A stretch of 64,000 bases of DNA from Sapria himalayana (taxonomy: Eukaryota; Streptophyta; Magnoliopsida; Malpighiales; Rafflesiaceae). The DNA is taken from assembly GCA_029783825.1 (NCBI GenBank), contig JAREIK010002463.1, forward strand, positions 1,386,224-1,450,223, read 5' to 3'. A program made the position numbers and the translations under genes. Within the stretch, counting starts at the first letter, position 1; every line of letters begins with the position of its first letter. Positions 22,510 to 35,072 of this stretch are shown here, in pieces. Under the pieces are notes generated by a model. It saw only the letters and a list, made by a program, of their open reading frames with translations. It was not told where the DNA came from and did no database searches.

Positions 22510-24180
22510 ATGTATAAAAACATATAACTATAAATAATTAACTTTAACAATGTGCATAACTATAAAATATTATACTTAACTATATTTAAAAATATAATTA
22601 ACAACATATATTTAATATATATTTTTATATATTAGAATATAAAAATATATTTTACCATATACTATAGATAACTATATGTATACATATATAAACTTATATA
22701 AAAAAAATATATACCTACATGTATAAATAAGGATAACTATATGTGTAACTATATGTATAAGCATATGTAACTATATTTATAATTACATGTATAATAACAT
22801 ACAATATTATGTTTAATTATATCTGTATAACTATATATAGATATTTGTAAAACTAAATAAAACTTTATACAATTAAATATAACTATATTTTTAACTATTT
22901 ATACATATATGTATACATATATGTAAATCTATATATTTATTTATAACTTTGTATATATTTATGTATAACTAAATATAACTACTCGTATGAATATATATAA
23001 CTAAATGTTTAATGATATATAATTTTTTATAACTATATATATTATATGTATAATAACTTATAACTATAAATAATTCTATATTACTGTATGTATAACTATA
23101 AAAACTTTACACATAACTATATTTAAATATATAATTAACAACATATATTTAATATACATTTTTATATATTAGTACAAAAAATGTATTTTAGTATATCCAT
23201 ACCTATGCATAACTATATGTATAAATATATGAAATTATATGAAAAAAAAAATATACATACATGTATAAATATAAGTTTAACTATACGTGTAACTATATGC
23301 ATAACCACATGTAACTATATATATAATTACATGTATAACAATATACAACATTATGTTTAATTATATGTGTATAACTATATATAAATATTTGTAAAACTAA
23401 ATAAAACTTTATATAATTAAATATAACTATATTTTTAACTATTTATACATATGTGTATACATATATGTAAATCTATATATTTGTTTATAACTTTGTATAT
23501 ATTTATGTATAACTAAATATAACTATTCGTATGAATATATATAGATATATAAAACAAAATATTTAACGATATATAATTTTTTATAACTATATATATTATA
23601 TGAATTATAACATATAACTATAAATAATTCTATCTGACTATATATATAACTATAAAAACTTTATACATAACTATATTTAAATATATAATTAACATCATAT
23701 ATTTAATATATATTTTTATATATTAGCATAAAAAATGTACTTTAGTATATCCATACCTATACATAACTATATGTATAAATATATGAAATTATATGACAAA
23801 AAATATATATATATACACATGTATAAATATAAGTTTAATTATACGTGTAACTATATGTATAACCACATGTAACTATATTTATAATTATATGCATAAAAAC
23901 ATACAACATAATGTTTAACTATATTTTATAACTATATATAAATATTTTTATAACTATAAATAACTCTATATAAATAAATATAACTTTATTTTTAATTATG
24001 TATACATATAAGTATACATATATGTAAATCTATATAATTGTTTATAACTTTGTATACATTTATGTATATCTACTTATAACTACTTGTATGCATATATTTA
24101 TATATAACTATATGTTTGACTATATGTAACTATTTATAACTACATTTACTATATGTATAATAACATATAATTATATAAGG

Positions 24181-24436
24181 GATAATACTAATTTGTTGCA
24201 CTAACTTGAAATTAAATGGAAAAATATATAATATCAATAATATGTAAGCACATAGCTTGAGAGTGTTTGTTGGTCATGCTCATATATGGTATAATACAAA
24301 TAAGGGTCATACTCTTACCTAATCCCAGCCCTTGGGCCTAAGGTTCATATATGAATTTATGTATGACGAAATATGTAATATTTGATAGGTTTGTACAGAA
24401 GAATTTTTTTCTTTTATGTAATTCCTCATTCTAACA
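24181..24436. other. No recognised feature
   Basis: Non-repetitive sequence between the 553-bp satellite and the CT tract. It may be intron or upstream region of the TNPD gene; nothing specific is seen. Confidence 0.4.
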
Positions 24437-24439
24437 TTG

Positions 24440-24657
24440 CATTCTCTGTGTGTCTTTCTCTCCCTCTCTAATTCTTTCTGTGTCACTCTCTCCCTCTTTT
24501 TCTTTCTATGTCACACACTTTCTCTTGTTATTTTCTTAATAGCTCTCCTTTCATGCTCTCTCCCCCCCTCTCTCTCCCCCTCTCCCTCTCTCTCTCTCTT
24601 CCTCTCCCTCTCCCTCTCTATCTCTCCCTTTTGCCATCTCTCTCCTCCCTCTCTCCC

Positions 24658-24700
<43 letters not shown>

Positions 24701-24766
24701 CCTCTTTCCTTTCTCTCTCTTTCTCCCATCGTCTCTCCATTTCTCTACCCCTCTCTCTCTCTCCCC

Positions 24767-24804
<38 letters not shown>

Positions 24805-24814
24805 CCCTCCCCCC
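24440..24814. repeat. CT-rich polypyrimidine tract
   Basis: About 375 bp of nearly pure C/T on the plus strand, including a (CT)n run around 24,664-24,696 and another around 24,772-24,802. The long open frames on both strands (Ser-Leu-Pro or Arg-Glu-Gly strings) are by-products of the dinucleotide repeat. Confidence 0.95.
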
Positions 24815-25102
24815 TTCAAACTTTAAATGTCTTTCTTTTTTTGCATCCCTTTCTTGTGCATTATCGTGTTTTGCTCCCTTATGTAATTTTTCCATGATAT
24901 CTATTAATCTTAATTGTGCTAAAAATTGCTTTATCTATTCATGTAGATTCTGCAAATGCATTGTCTCGATATTCATGATATTTAATTTTTAAATATTCAT
25001 TTGTACATAATTTTATTTAATTATTAGTATATTTTGAAGTAATAGAATGTTTAATTCAAAATAATGAGTGAGCATTATTTTTTGAAAATTAAATAAGGCA
25101 AA
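24815..25102 (+). other. Region upstream of the TNPD remnant
   Basis: AT-rich, no motif that I can defend. It ends at the likely TNPD start codon at 25,103. Confidence 0.4.
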
Positions 25103-27760
25103 ATGAGTTCAAATCGTTAGTGGATGTACATAAGGTCTATTAATGGAATTTTGAATAAAGATATTTTGACCGTACTTGAAACTTTCATCAATTTTGTAGC
25201 TAGTCAATCGAGATGGATGGGGAAAAAATTAAGTGTCCATGTAATCATCACAAGTGCCAAAATATCCCTTTTCGTGAAGCAAATACTATAATATACCATT
25301 TGGCTAAATATGGCTTTGTGTCAACTTATTTTGTTTGGATTTATCATGAATAAAGTACATTAGCTCTGAACATTGACCAAAATGAGGGTACTGAATCGTT
25401 TGCTCGTGGTGAAGAATCATCATACACATACCATAGAATTAACAAGGAAGCTGCTGGTGCTGACTTCAATATGGATTACATGAATGAACCACCTAATCCT
25501 GAAGCTCATAAATTTTATGAAATGCTTAAGGCTACAGATAAAGAGTTGTGTCCTGGTTGTAAAACACATTCGCAATTGTCAATTGTGGCTCGGCTTATGA
25601 GCATTAAGTCAGAAAATCATATGTCTAAGAAATTATTTGATCAGGTGATAGGACTGATGAAGGAGATTGTTCCAGATAATAATTTGATCACTAATAACTT
25701 TTACAACACTATGAAGTTACTACGAGGAATAGGTCTACTAGTAGAAAAAATTAATTGTTGTTTTAATGGATGTATTATATTGGGGTGGTGATAGTGATTT
25801 AATTAGGTGTAAGTTTTGTGATCATCCTAAATTTAAGAAGTCACCTCATGTTGTAGATACGCGACAAAAATTGAAAATTGCATTTTAAGAAGATGTATTA
25901 TTTTCTATTAATTCTTCGATTACAGAGACTATATGCATCAAATGCTACAACAAATGATATGAGGTGGCATTCTGAGCATGAGATTGAAGAAGGGGTAATA
26001 GGTCATCCATCAGATTCACTAGCTTGGAAGCATTTTAATCATATACATCAAGATTTTGTAGCTAAAAATCAAAATGTGAGATTGGGTCTCTACACTAATG
26101 GATTTTAGCCATTTGGGCAATCTGGACAATAGTATTCAACATGGCCAGTGATAGTGACGCCTTATAACTTGCCTCCATGGTTGTGTATAAAGGAGCAATA
26201 TATGTTTTTGTCAATATTGGTTCCAAAGCCAAAAAATCCGAAAGACATGCTGGATGTTTTCTTACAACATCTTATTATAAAGTTAAATCATTTGTGGGAT
26301 GTTGGCGTGAATACATATGTTATCTCAAAGAAGCAAAATTTTATTATGTGGGTGCCCCTTATGTGGATGGTAAGTGACTTTCCTGCATATTCAATGTTGT
26401 CTGGCTGGAGTACTGTAGGATGATTCACATGCTCATATTACATGACAAATTCTGATGCATTTACCCTCAAATTTAGTGGTAAACAGTCTTGGTTTGATAA
26501 CCATCATAAGTTTCTACTTATGAATCATCCATTTCGAAAAAATAGAAATACATTTCGAAAAAATAAAACTGTGATGATAGTTGCACCAGCAGTTCATTCA
26601 AGATATGATATTATGAAAGAGATTCAGAGTTTGGGTTTGAAGAAGGTAACTAAAAAGGATGCTACAGGAAAGTAATAGATCAATAGACAAAATATTTGGC
26701 TGGAGGAAACGTAGTATATTTTGGGACTTGCCCTATTGAAAATCTAATTTAATTCATCATAACTTAGATGTAATGCATATTGAAAAAAAATATGTTTGAC
26801 AATATTTTCAACAATGACCTTAATGTAGACAGAAAAACAAAAGATACTTTATATTCATGCCAAGAGCAAAATTATTACTGTCAGCGTCTTGAATTGAAAC
26901 TGAATGAGACAATAGAAAAATTCTTTAAAGCTTGCTATGCACTTGATAAGAAGGCAATACAAATATTATGTGAATGAGTTAAAAATTTGAAATTCCCTAA
27001 TGGATATGTGTCAAATATGGGTAGATTCATGGATATGAAGAATCTTAAGTTATTTGGAATGAAAAGTCATGACATCCATGTATTTATGCAGAGATTAATA
27101 CTAATTGCATTCCGTGAATTACTTCCCCTAAGTATTTGGAAGGTCCTTATAGATCTTAGTTTGTTTTTCAAACAGCTAACTACAACCACCATCAAAATAG
27201 ATGACATAGTGAGGCTGAAGAATGACATTCAACTTATTATTTGTAAGCTTGAATGGATATTCCTACCGTATTTTTTTGGACTAAATGGAGCATTTTTCGG
27301 TCCATTTGGAATATGAAGCAAGGATAGCAAGGCCAATGCAATACAGGTGGATGTATCCATTTGAGAGGTAAATACATATAATTTTCTGTGTTTTATTATT
27401 TCATACATAAAGTAATATTGTAATTTAATCTAATTTAAACCTAACATTGTGATTGTAGGTCCTTCGTAAGTTGAAATTGAATGTTAGAAACAAGACAAAA
27501 TTTGAAGGTCCAATATGTACTGCATATTTAGTAGAAGAAGCATCATCATTGTATTCTTATTTTTTGAGGATCATGTCAATACAAAGAATAGAAATGTGCC
27601 TCGGAATGATGAAGGTCATGTGATAGTAAAGGCTCAGCTTTACTATCATGAAAATAATAAATATTATGTTTTGAATATTGAGAATAAAGTACTGTATCAT
27701 GAAAATATTATGTTTTGAATATTTATGGGTATAAATAATAAATAGAACATAGATTTAGGA
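25103..27760 (+). pseudogene. CACTA transposase TNPD remnant
   Basis: TNPD cuts and joins CACTA element ends. The start MSSN is chosen because family members commonly begin MSS..W(M); a stop follows after four residues. The N-terminal transposase-associated domain (PF13963-like) spans 25,103-25,370, with MDGEKIKCPCN and HLAKYGFVSTYFVW. Then come EPPNPEAHKFYEML...ELCPGC (25,485-25,560) and the Transposase_21 core (PF02992-like, 25,870-26,680), with LQRLYASNATTNDMRWHSEH, HPSDSLAWKHF and GLYTNGFxPFGQSG. IVTPYNLPPWLC, WDVGVNTY and FSGKQSWFDNHHKFL follow. A DUF4218-like part lies at 26,985-27,320 (MQRLILIAFRELLP, LSLFFKQL) and a C-terminal RNVPRND at about 27,590. At least three frames and several in-frame stops make it inactive. 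It may be spliced, as related genes are. Confidence 0.93.
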
Positions 27761-27839
27761 GTTCCTAGTGTTTGTTTAATATATATTCATGTTAGATAAA
27801 CAAACTATCCAACCTAATATTTATTTTTTGCAATAATTA

Positions 27840-29205
27840 AAAAAGGAAAAGTTAGATAAACAATTTGATTGATCCTTCAATTTCTTCATGAAGATGAAAG
27901 TCAACATATCATTTGCTAAAGCTTTATTCCAGATGTTCCACTATATAATGTTTATGAAGAACATCATGAGCAACAAAAATAAATTAGAGATATAAAGAAT
28001 AGTGAGCATTACTAAGTAGTGTAGCACAATCATGTAACATAAACTTCAAAGAAAGCTTAAAGTTAGTGTGGAGGCGGTCAATGTATTATGTGATTTTTTG
28101 TGTGACTTGGGAGCAAGTATACACTTATTATCAATGTTAATAATATTTAGGTTGAATATTAGTGAGATAACTCTATTTTTTTTTGCTACAAATAGCAAAC
28201 TATTCGATTATGGTTCTGAGTGGGGTTATCAAAGATGTATTAGTCAAGGTTGAAAAGGTTATTTTTCATACAAAGTTTATTTTGTTAGAAATAAAGGAAG
28301 ACTCATATGCCTCATTGATCTTGAGATGACCATTCCTATCAACTGAATAAGTATTGATTAACATGAAGAAGAAAGAATTTACATTGTGTATCGGTGACGA
28401 GCAAGTAAAATTCAACTTATATAAAATCTTAAATTCTAGATGATGATGAGAAAAATTATTATAGAATAGATAGCTTGCCTCATACATATAGCTTAAAAAA
28501 TGATGTATTTTTTATATGGAAGGAATTTCTTGATAATTATTGGGCCGAGGAAGAAGGAGAAGCTGACGAATTAGACAAACTTGTAGAAGAAGAAAAAGTT
28601 AAAGTAAGCCTTGATGAAAAAATTATTTCGAACTCATGACATTTCTTAAAGTTACAACAAAAGAAGAACCACATACAAACCACATTTAAATTGCAAAAGA
28701 TGTATCTATGATGGTGAAATTTCCAAGTGAGGGACATAGAAAAATCATTGAGGAAGCTCTTGAGACTAGAAAATAAATTACAAGAGAAGGAAAGTTTGTT
28801 ATTAATGTATGATATACAAGCGATATCGATAAAAGAATGAGTTGGATAAGAGAAAAAGTTGTGACTTTGAAGAAATAAAAGCTACAAGAGAGGGCAATGA
28901 CTTATTTCATAGCCACGACAAAACTACTCTAGAGAACAAATGTTGATGTCATGACTCCACAAAAAGTTATGGTATTAGTGAAAGTGATCACATTCAATGA
29001 TACTATGACAATTAATAAAGGTAGTTTCTGCCAAAAAAATATTCAATAGGAAGAAAATTAGTAAATGCCTTGAGGCTGAAAAAGAAGTTCAGAAGACCTA
29101 TAGAGGATAAGAATTATATGGAGAATATATTATGGACTATTGAAGTTACAGATAGGAATGAAGATAAAAAAATTAGTCTAGCTAAATATGTTAAACATAA
29201 TGCTG
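27840..29205 (+). pseudogene. Ty3/gypsy protease-region remnant
   Basis: The fragment begins with a stretch typical of the gag-protease junction of Athila/Tat-type elements (INISFAKAL..M..Y..FMK, about 27,898-27,960). The aspartic protease core CDLGASIHLLSM follows at about 28,097-28,135; the family pattern is 'ALCDLGASINLMPLS', and the active-site Asp is kept although many stops surround it. After it come VIKDVLVKVEKVIF, then EFTLCIGDEQVKFNLYKIL at about 28,376-28,432. The acidic stretch EEEGEADELDKLVEEE (28,550-28,597) follows. No RT or integrase is visible before the 'gtttggtaggaaactcaag' motif at about 29,208, so several kilobases of pol are deleted. Protease would process the Gag-Pol polyprotein. 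Confidence 0.8.
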
Positions 29206-29560
29206 TTTGGTAGGAAACTCAAGATTTTTTTTTTCTATGTGTTTTACTTTCTTTCATTATTTTTTTTACATATTCATTTCACTCAAAAACTTTTACATAC
29301 ACTGAAATAAGTTGTGGCACTCAAACTAAGTCATGACTTTCTAGTCATACAAAAAAGGTCATAATACTAAAACCCAACTACAACTATGCTTTTAAAGAAA
29401 AGTCATTGTCAAACACAAAGTTACAACTATATTTGATTGACTATGAGCAAGCCTTAACCCTATAAAATACCACAAACCCTAATTTTTATCCAAAAATTCT
29501 TCTTTTTGTCCACTATCGATGAAAGCTATTATAATGACCATTGCTAAAATTTAATGCTTC
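29206..29560 (+). repeat. Ty3/gypsy post-pol motif and 3' spacer
   Basis: It starts with 'gctgtttggtaggaaactcaaga', a decayed version of the 'gggaggcaaccca' sequence that closes this type of element's long ORF, followed by T-rich sequence and the 'catgact' words shared with the other copies. The same order is seen at about 43,865 (plus) and, reversed, at 4,870 and 39,990. Confidence 0.55.
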
Positions 29561-30300
29561 ATTGGATGAAGAAACTCCTTTTTGAAGCTTAGAGAGGAAA
29601 GAGAGGAAGTTGATTCAAGTCACAAGGCTATAGGAAAGAGATAGAAGGCAACCGCCACCATGTCTTCCTCCCAAGTTTCCTTGCCTGAATTTATTTTTTT
29701 AATAGAAGGGATAGGAGATGAGTCACATATACCCCAAAAAATAAATTTTTTGTGGGTGAGTGAGGATTTGAAGAGTTTATCCCACCTTTTTAGCTGATAA
29801 TTAAGAAAAGAAATGGGGATAAGTTTTGCACCTACATGAAAAGAAGCAATGTGATAGTCATAAAGAATTTCTTCTAAAAACCTTGAAGACATGTAATAAA
29901 AGATGTGTTGTGATCCATATAAAAAGTTTGGGTATGTTTTCATATGGATTTTATAAATAAAATATTTGGATTGGAGGGGGATGTTAATGGCATAGTTTTC
30001 AAAATCATAAAAATGCTACCAAATTACAAGCTCATCACCAAGATGTTAATGGATGGTAAGGAAACTTGGAAAGTTGTATAAAAAAAATACTTATGTACAC
30101 TTAGTTAGGAAAGAATTAATAGAAGAGAGCAAAATATAGTTATATTTTTGTGTTCTATTTTACCATCAAATCTCCACCTTTAAACCATCATGAAAAATAA
30201 GGTGAACTATTATTTTTTCTAGTGAGCAAGTACAAAATCTATATTGGGATGATTTTAGAAAAGTTAGTTCTCAACTTCCAAGGTGAAGAATTTTTATGCC
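29560..30300 (+). pseudogene. Ty3/gypsy 3' ORF remnant (PF20167-like)
   Basis: Collinear with 14,250-14,690 and 44,300-44,830. All three share a 'gag.ttgaagagtttat.cc' block, a 'tttggattg.aggg' block and, in the last two, 'atctccaccttt...catcatg'. The protein domain is recognisable only by comparison with the 44.4 kb copy. The 107-residue open frame on the minus strand (29,620-29,943) is the reverse shadow of this region. Function unknown. Confidence 0.45.
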
Positions 30301-30479
30301 ACATAATTGATCCCTCCTCGATTATTATGCTATGTCATGCCAAAGAAGTCTTGACTTTTAAAGATAATGATGAATGGCACCTACTATTTGATGTTCAAAC
30401 TACTAAATATTCATATATATTTTGGTGCTATATGATGTTATGTAGGTGTGAAATGAAAGAAACTATAGATTAATTATAT

Positions 30480-31640
30480 GACTTTTGAGTTTTGATAGAT
30501 AATCATAAAATTGATTAGTTTTTGAAATTGTTTAGCAGAGTGGATAGCACATGGAGTCTTGCAAAATTTTGGTATCCATTATTGGTTAAAACTCTACCTA
30601 AATAGTCATGATAATCATTGTATGTCACAATCTTACCAACTCATTAGTATTATTCTTCAACCATATGATACATTCATAGTGACTATGATATTATCATGGA
30701 GTCATATTCATACTTATCTTGAAAAATTTAAATAGCCTTGATATTAATTCTACATTACAAAAAATAAGTACCGCACTAGTGCTTAAGACCGTGACCAAGT
30801 CCAAATACTCCAACTTTATCTTTAATATGACTCAATAATCTCAAATCAAAGCTATTCATTTTTATAATGCTATGACTTTTGAGTTAAATAAAGTTATAGA
30901 GCCAAACTTAATTAGACCAAGGTCATGGAAACTATTCAATACTATTACTTTTTGGACACTAAAAGTTACACAAATATTACTAGAGTATGATTATTTCTCA
31001 AGGTCAAGACTCTTATCCCCAAAGGAAGGAAAAGTCATGACTTTTATACTTGAGCTAATTTTGAGTACAATAGTGTTTTTGCAATGCCATAAGAACATGA
31101 TAAATGAGAGAAGATAATGTCAGTGTCATGACCACCCAAAATGTCACAACACTTTGATGACATATAATGGACAAATTTTATGTTGTAGTCATTTCCCATG
31201 ACTATGGCTTGATATACAAGAGAGGCATTCTTGGTGCCATGATTATTTTCTAGTATCATAGCCATATAATAATCAAGAAGGACCAATGCCAATATTATGG
31301 ATTCATTATAGAACCATAGCCATATTTCAATATGAGAAGCCCTTCACCATGCTGCAACAATTTTTTAGAATAACAACTCTTTATTAAAGACAAGAAGACA
31401 AATGCATGAAGCAACAACCACTTCACATTGCTACAACTTCATATTATAAAGATATAATACCCAAGTCATAATCATTTCAACCACTATAACTTTGTATTAT
31501 AAAAATAGTAGGATGCAATTCAAATTCATGGTTGCTTTTTAGAGTCACTGCCTCAAACTTAAGAGATGAAGTCTGATGGTATGACTTCTTTTTAAAGTCA
31601 ACTTTTAATTAGAGTAATACATAATTACCCGAGTATAAAA
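30480..31640 (+). repeat. Ty3/gypsy 3' non-coding region
   Basis: Degenerate 'gtcatgac' and 'agtcataac' words throughout, continuous with the LTR piece that follows. Short open frames here have no recognised domain. Confidence 0.4.
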
Positions 31641-32570
31641 GTGGAAGATAGAGAAATTTAGAGGATCGCTCATTCTTCTTCCTCTCCCTCCGTGCAACAA
31701 TAAAATCCTTAGTAAGTATCAAACCCTAAGATGAATTTCATACTCTTTATGAGTTCTACAAGCAAGTAAGGGATGCAAGGTTTAATGTAATTTTTATAAT
31801 TGGGGGACATAGCTTCCAAACTATCTTTATATGGTAGATTTAGAAATTTTACCAAAATAGTATGGGTCTAAAGTTTGTGTAAATTAATTTATGTAATGTG
31901 ATATTAGTTTTTTTATGAATGAATATATTTGATTTATTCTATATTATAAATTTTGATGGATGGGTAATTAAATAGAACTTTAATTAATATTTTTATTTTT
32001 GGTAAATTGTGTGTGATTATAATGGTAGATAGTGATAGGTAAATCACAAAGCTCACTCACATATATGGTAGGAAGGAAGTGATAATTTATCCGATTGTAA
32101 CATGCGAGATAAATCTATACATTAAAACTTGAAATTCATATATGTTAATCATCATGTGTATATGACCCTTATGAAGCCAAAAGAATAAACACTTTTAAAT
32201 GTAAATCCATTATATTTATCTCAAAATAATTAGTTCTAATTATGATAGACATTAAATAGATATTTTTTAAGGGGTTCAACTTTATTGTGAGAGTTGTATC
32301 ATCACTTAAGAAGATGGTGATAGATAATCTTCATGACATGCATGCGTATGGTGATAAATAACTCTTGTAACTCACAAGAAGGCAACAACTCTTGTGAGTC
32401 ACTTTTAGTCATATAGTTCCCCCAAGTGAAGCTTCAGAAAAGTATACATTAATTATATGAGTATGATACTTACGAAGTTGAAAGTATAAATGTTTATCAA
32501 CTATATCAATCTTTTGACAAAAATAATATCCTACTAAATAATATAAAGTTAAGAGCTAACAACAGTAATA
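31640..32570 (+). repeat. Ty3/gypsy LTR piece, plus orientation
   Basis: It contains the LTR modules seen at 5,330-6,560, such as 'gataggtaaatcac', 'atgaagccaaaagaataaacacttttaa' and 'tatgagtatgatacttacgaagttgaaagtataaatg'. It lacks the LTR 3' third. Confidence 0.5.
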
Positions 32571-33934
32571 TTTAATTGAAGGCGAAACTAATGTTGATGC
32601 ATAGTTTCTTAGTGATAGAATTGGAGAAAAGAGATAATAAATGAGAAATATCTATGAAGAATAAGAAAAGGAAGATAAGGTAAAAGTAGAACAACATGAT
32701 GTATTATTGAAGATGAAATTAGAAAAAAGAGAGCATTTTCATGCTAGCCCAAGAGAAGTTCAAGGATTGGGTTATAGAGATGTTGGAAGAGAAAATGAAA
32801 TGGGTGAAGATCATAGTGATGTGAAACACTACATCTTTTTGACAGCTCTATGAATCTATTTTGAATGAGTGGATAAGAATGATAAATGATAGAGATAAAG
32901 AGATAGATAGTAACATGATGTATATATAGAAATAGTGGTTAAGAACTTGATGAAGTATAATGAGAACTATAATACATATATTTTAGATAGGATTATGTTC
33001 AAGATTCACTCAACTCAATGAGGAGAAGACAAAATATATTATGCAACATGATTTTAAAGATGATGGAATAGACAATGAGCAACAAAAAAAAATACAGAGA
33101 GATCTTCCATATTCCTACCCAAATTTGAGTCCTCTAGAGTGCAAATCCCATTGAAAGGATTTGGGTATAAAGAGTTGAGCACTCAGTCAACCTTCTTCTT
33201 CATGTTGATGTATTGTATGATTTCTTATTTAGTCATTGTTGTATTCTTCCTTCTTAGCTATTCAAGGCAAAGGTTTAGAGAGAGAAAGAGTCTCGTTGCT
33301 TGAAAAAAAGTAATTATTTTAATATGTGAGTTTGTTTGACATTCAAAGTATTAATATTTTATGGTTATTTTATATTATGTTTATGATGTGATTATACTAA
33401 ACCTAGGTCTTAAATGAAAAAATTTCATTGAATTGTGGGGTTTAAGGAATTGGATTAATAGTAATGAAATTTGATCTAAATTGAGTATAACTAGTGGACT
33501 TGATTAAAAACTGAATTAGAAGATTTTTTAATGTCATGACTTATATATATAATCTTTCTTGGTCGTAATTCTAGAAATAAGTTATGGTAATCTTTATACA
33601 GCATGACTCTATCACTTGGTTGTCACAATCTTTCTTTATCATTTTATTCTTCATGGCCATGATTTTAGCTAGGAGTCTTGGCCACATTAGTTATAAAACA
33701 CAAATATAGATATGTTATTATATATATATCGTGACAACTAGGTACTAAACTAGTATAAGAAGTCATAGTCTTTTTAGTGCCATTGCCACATATTATTCAT
33801 TACAGAGCCAAAAATCATTCAACACTAAGCAATTATTATAGTTGTGTCAATTTTTTTTTGCTATGAGTATTATTGCAATTTTGGGAGGGTATCAAAACTT
33901 ATTATTGAATGACATGATCCCAAGGCACAATAAG
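32570..33934 (+). repeat. Ty3/gypsy internal module with Lys/Glu-rich remnant
   Basis: The part 32,570-33,110 is purine-rich and parallels 45,000-45,720 (shared ending 'tttgagtcctctagag'), where a short coiled-coil frame survives. The part 33,110-33,540 is collinear with 6,560-6,980, and 33,540-33,900 has the 'catgac' words. No intact frame. Confidence 0.4.
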
Positions 33935-34995
33935 TTTTTGTCATTGCTAGAAATTGAGTATTTGATTGTAGTTTAATTAGTCAACTTGAGTTAACATAAT
34001 TATCCTTGTGAAATACTAATTATTTTTCTAGTTGTTTAGATACATTTAATTCTTAGTATTTTTATTTTACATTATTTTTTGTTTATTTTATAGCCTAGTA
34101 TCTATGAGCAAAAATTCTAGGAATGAGTTATTACATATAGACTTAAAAATTAAGTAAACAATGAAAACACTTTTAAGGCAGAGCTAAGAAAAAATATATA
34201 GAAGGATATGATAGCAAAAGAGACCACAAAGATGGTTAAAAGATAGACTATCCAACAACTCAATCATCACCATACTTTGGGTGATTATTGGTGGCCTACC
34301 ATAATACAAAGTTATTTTGGGATTTTGATATAACTATTACAAGCAAATTATTTTGAATTGAAGCCAAGTATAATAGTTATGGTGAAATAATATCATTATA
34401 GTGGAAGAATTTCAGAAGTTCTGAATAATCATGTTACAATTTTTTTAGAGTTGTGTGACATCATGAAGATGAATGAGGTTAGCCTATATACAATATAATT
34501 ATGACTCTTTCCATTTTATTTGAAAGATAAATCATAAATTGGTTCTAGTGTTTATTTAGAGGCTCTTTTGAGATTTGAGAAGAACTTGTATATGTCTTTC
34601 TCATCATGTTTTTCTGGCCTTAGATTGGTATTCAGTGATGGGGGGGGGGGGGGGAGGGTGTGTGGGGTAATTAAAAAATGAGAAGTATGAGATGTTATAT
34701 GATACTTAGGACCAATTAAAAGAGCTTTTGAAGTAATATTACTAATTTGAACTATAGTTTCTAGCTCAAACCTTTTACAATGGGTTGAACTATATGACGA
34801 TGTACATTATTAATGAAGCCTTGGGTGGTTTTATCATGAATAAATTACTCAAGGAAGTATATTATCTATTTGAAGAGCTAGCAAATAATAACTACCAAAT
34901 TTTAAATGATCGAGTATTTGGAAAAAGGAAAGTCATAATATTAGAATTAGATAGATTGACCACCATGGAAGTAAATATAAATGTATTTTTTAATT
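33935..34995 (+). pseudogene. Ty3/gypsy leader and gag remnant
   Basis: The leader motif 'gtttttgtcattgctagaaattgag' (33,934-33,958) is followed by gag. Motifs: LNNHVTIFLELCDIMKMNEV at about 34,419-34,480, LFPFYLKDKS near 34,510, then NYMTMYIINEALGGFIMNK (34,785-34,845) and LFEELANNNYQI (34,867-34,905). A C-terminal VIILELDRLTTMEV corresponds to the family's 'YELD.VTAL.AQV'. A 15-base G run at 34,640-34,654 interrupts the middle. The last 70 codons are open, the rest is broken. It is the best-preserved gag of the window. Confidence 0.75.
34640..34654 (+). repeat. G15 homopolymer followed by G-rich sequence
   Basis: Fifteen consecutive G, then AGGG, TGTGTGGGG. It lies in the broken centre of a gag remnant. 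It has G-quadruplex potential. Confidence 0.95.
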
Positions 34996-35072
34996 AGTCT
35001 AGAGCTTAAAATGAGAAGTGACTAAGTGTTGGTAAATTTTTTATTTTTCAATAGTAGGATACATGAAATTTT

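Larger units (their letters stand above)
21245..24180 (+). repeat. AT-rich tandem repeat, ~553 bp units
   Basis: The word AACTATATATATTATATG or a variant occurs at 21,578, 23,031, 23,584 and 24,138. The last two periods are 553 and 554 bp. The 21,578-23,031 interval is one unit of about 536 bp plus the 917-bp ARF retrocopy and its duplicated flank. A shorter first unit begins about 21,245. Unit landmarks in order: 'aactataaataattct', 'aaaaatgtattttagtatat', 'catgtataaatataag', 'tataactttgtatatatttatg'. It differs from the repeat at 17.15-19.06 kb. Confidence 0.85.
14691..27780 (+). mobile_element. CACTA (En/Spm) element CACTA-1, right end missing
   Basis: The left terminus is CACGACAAGAAAATAT, close to the consensus CACTACAAGAAAA of plant CACTA elements and to the end at 51,533. 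The same order follows at both ends: 'agctaggga', then subterminal repeats. On the same strand at 25,103-27,760 lies a TNPD transposase remnant, as expected for an element reading left to right. Between them are two families of AT-rich tandem repeats, a CT tract, a gypsy fragment and a host retrocopy. No TTTTCTTGTAGTG-type right terminus is visible; the gypsy protease remnant starts at about 27,840, so the 3' part (normally a second gene plus terminus) is lost. The 3 bases before the terminus are AAA. An alternative is that the left end and the TNPD belong to two different elements of one family. Confidence 0.65.

Noticed and set aside
24437..24897. Open frames of 72-129 codons on both strands
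   Set aside because: Also products of a CT-rich microsatellite.
29620..29943. 107-residue minus-strand open frame
   Set aside because: It is the antisense shadow of the PF20167-like remnant, which is supported by two collinear copies on the plus strand.
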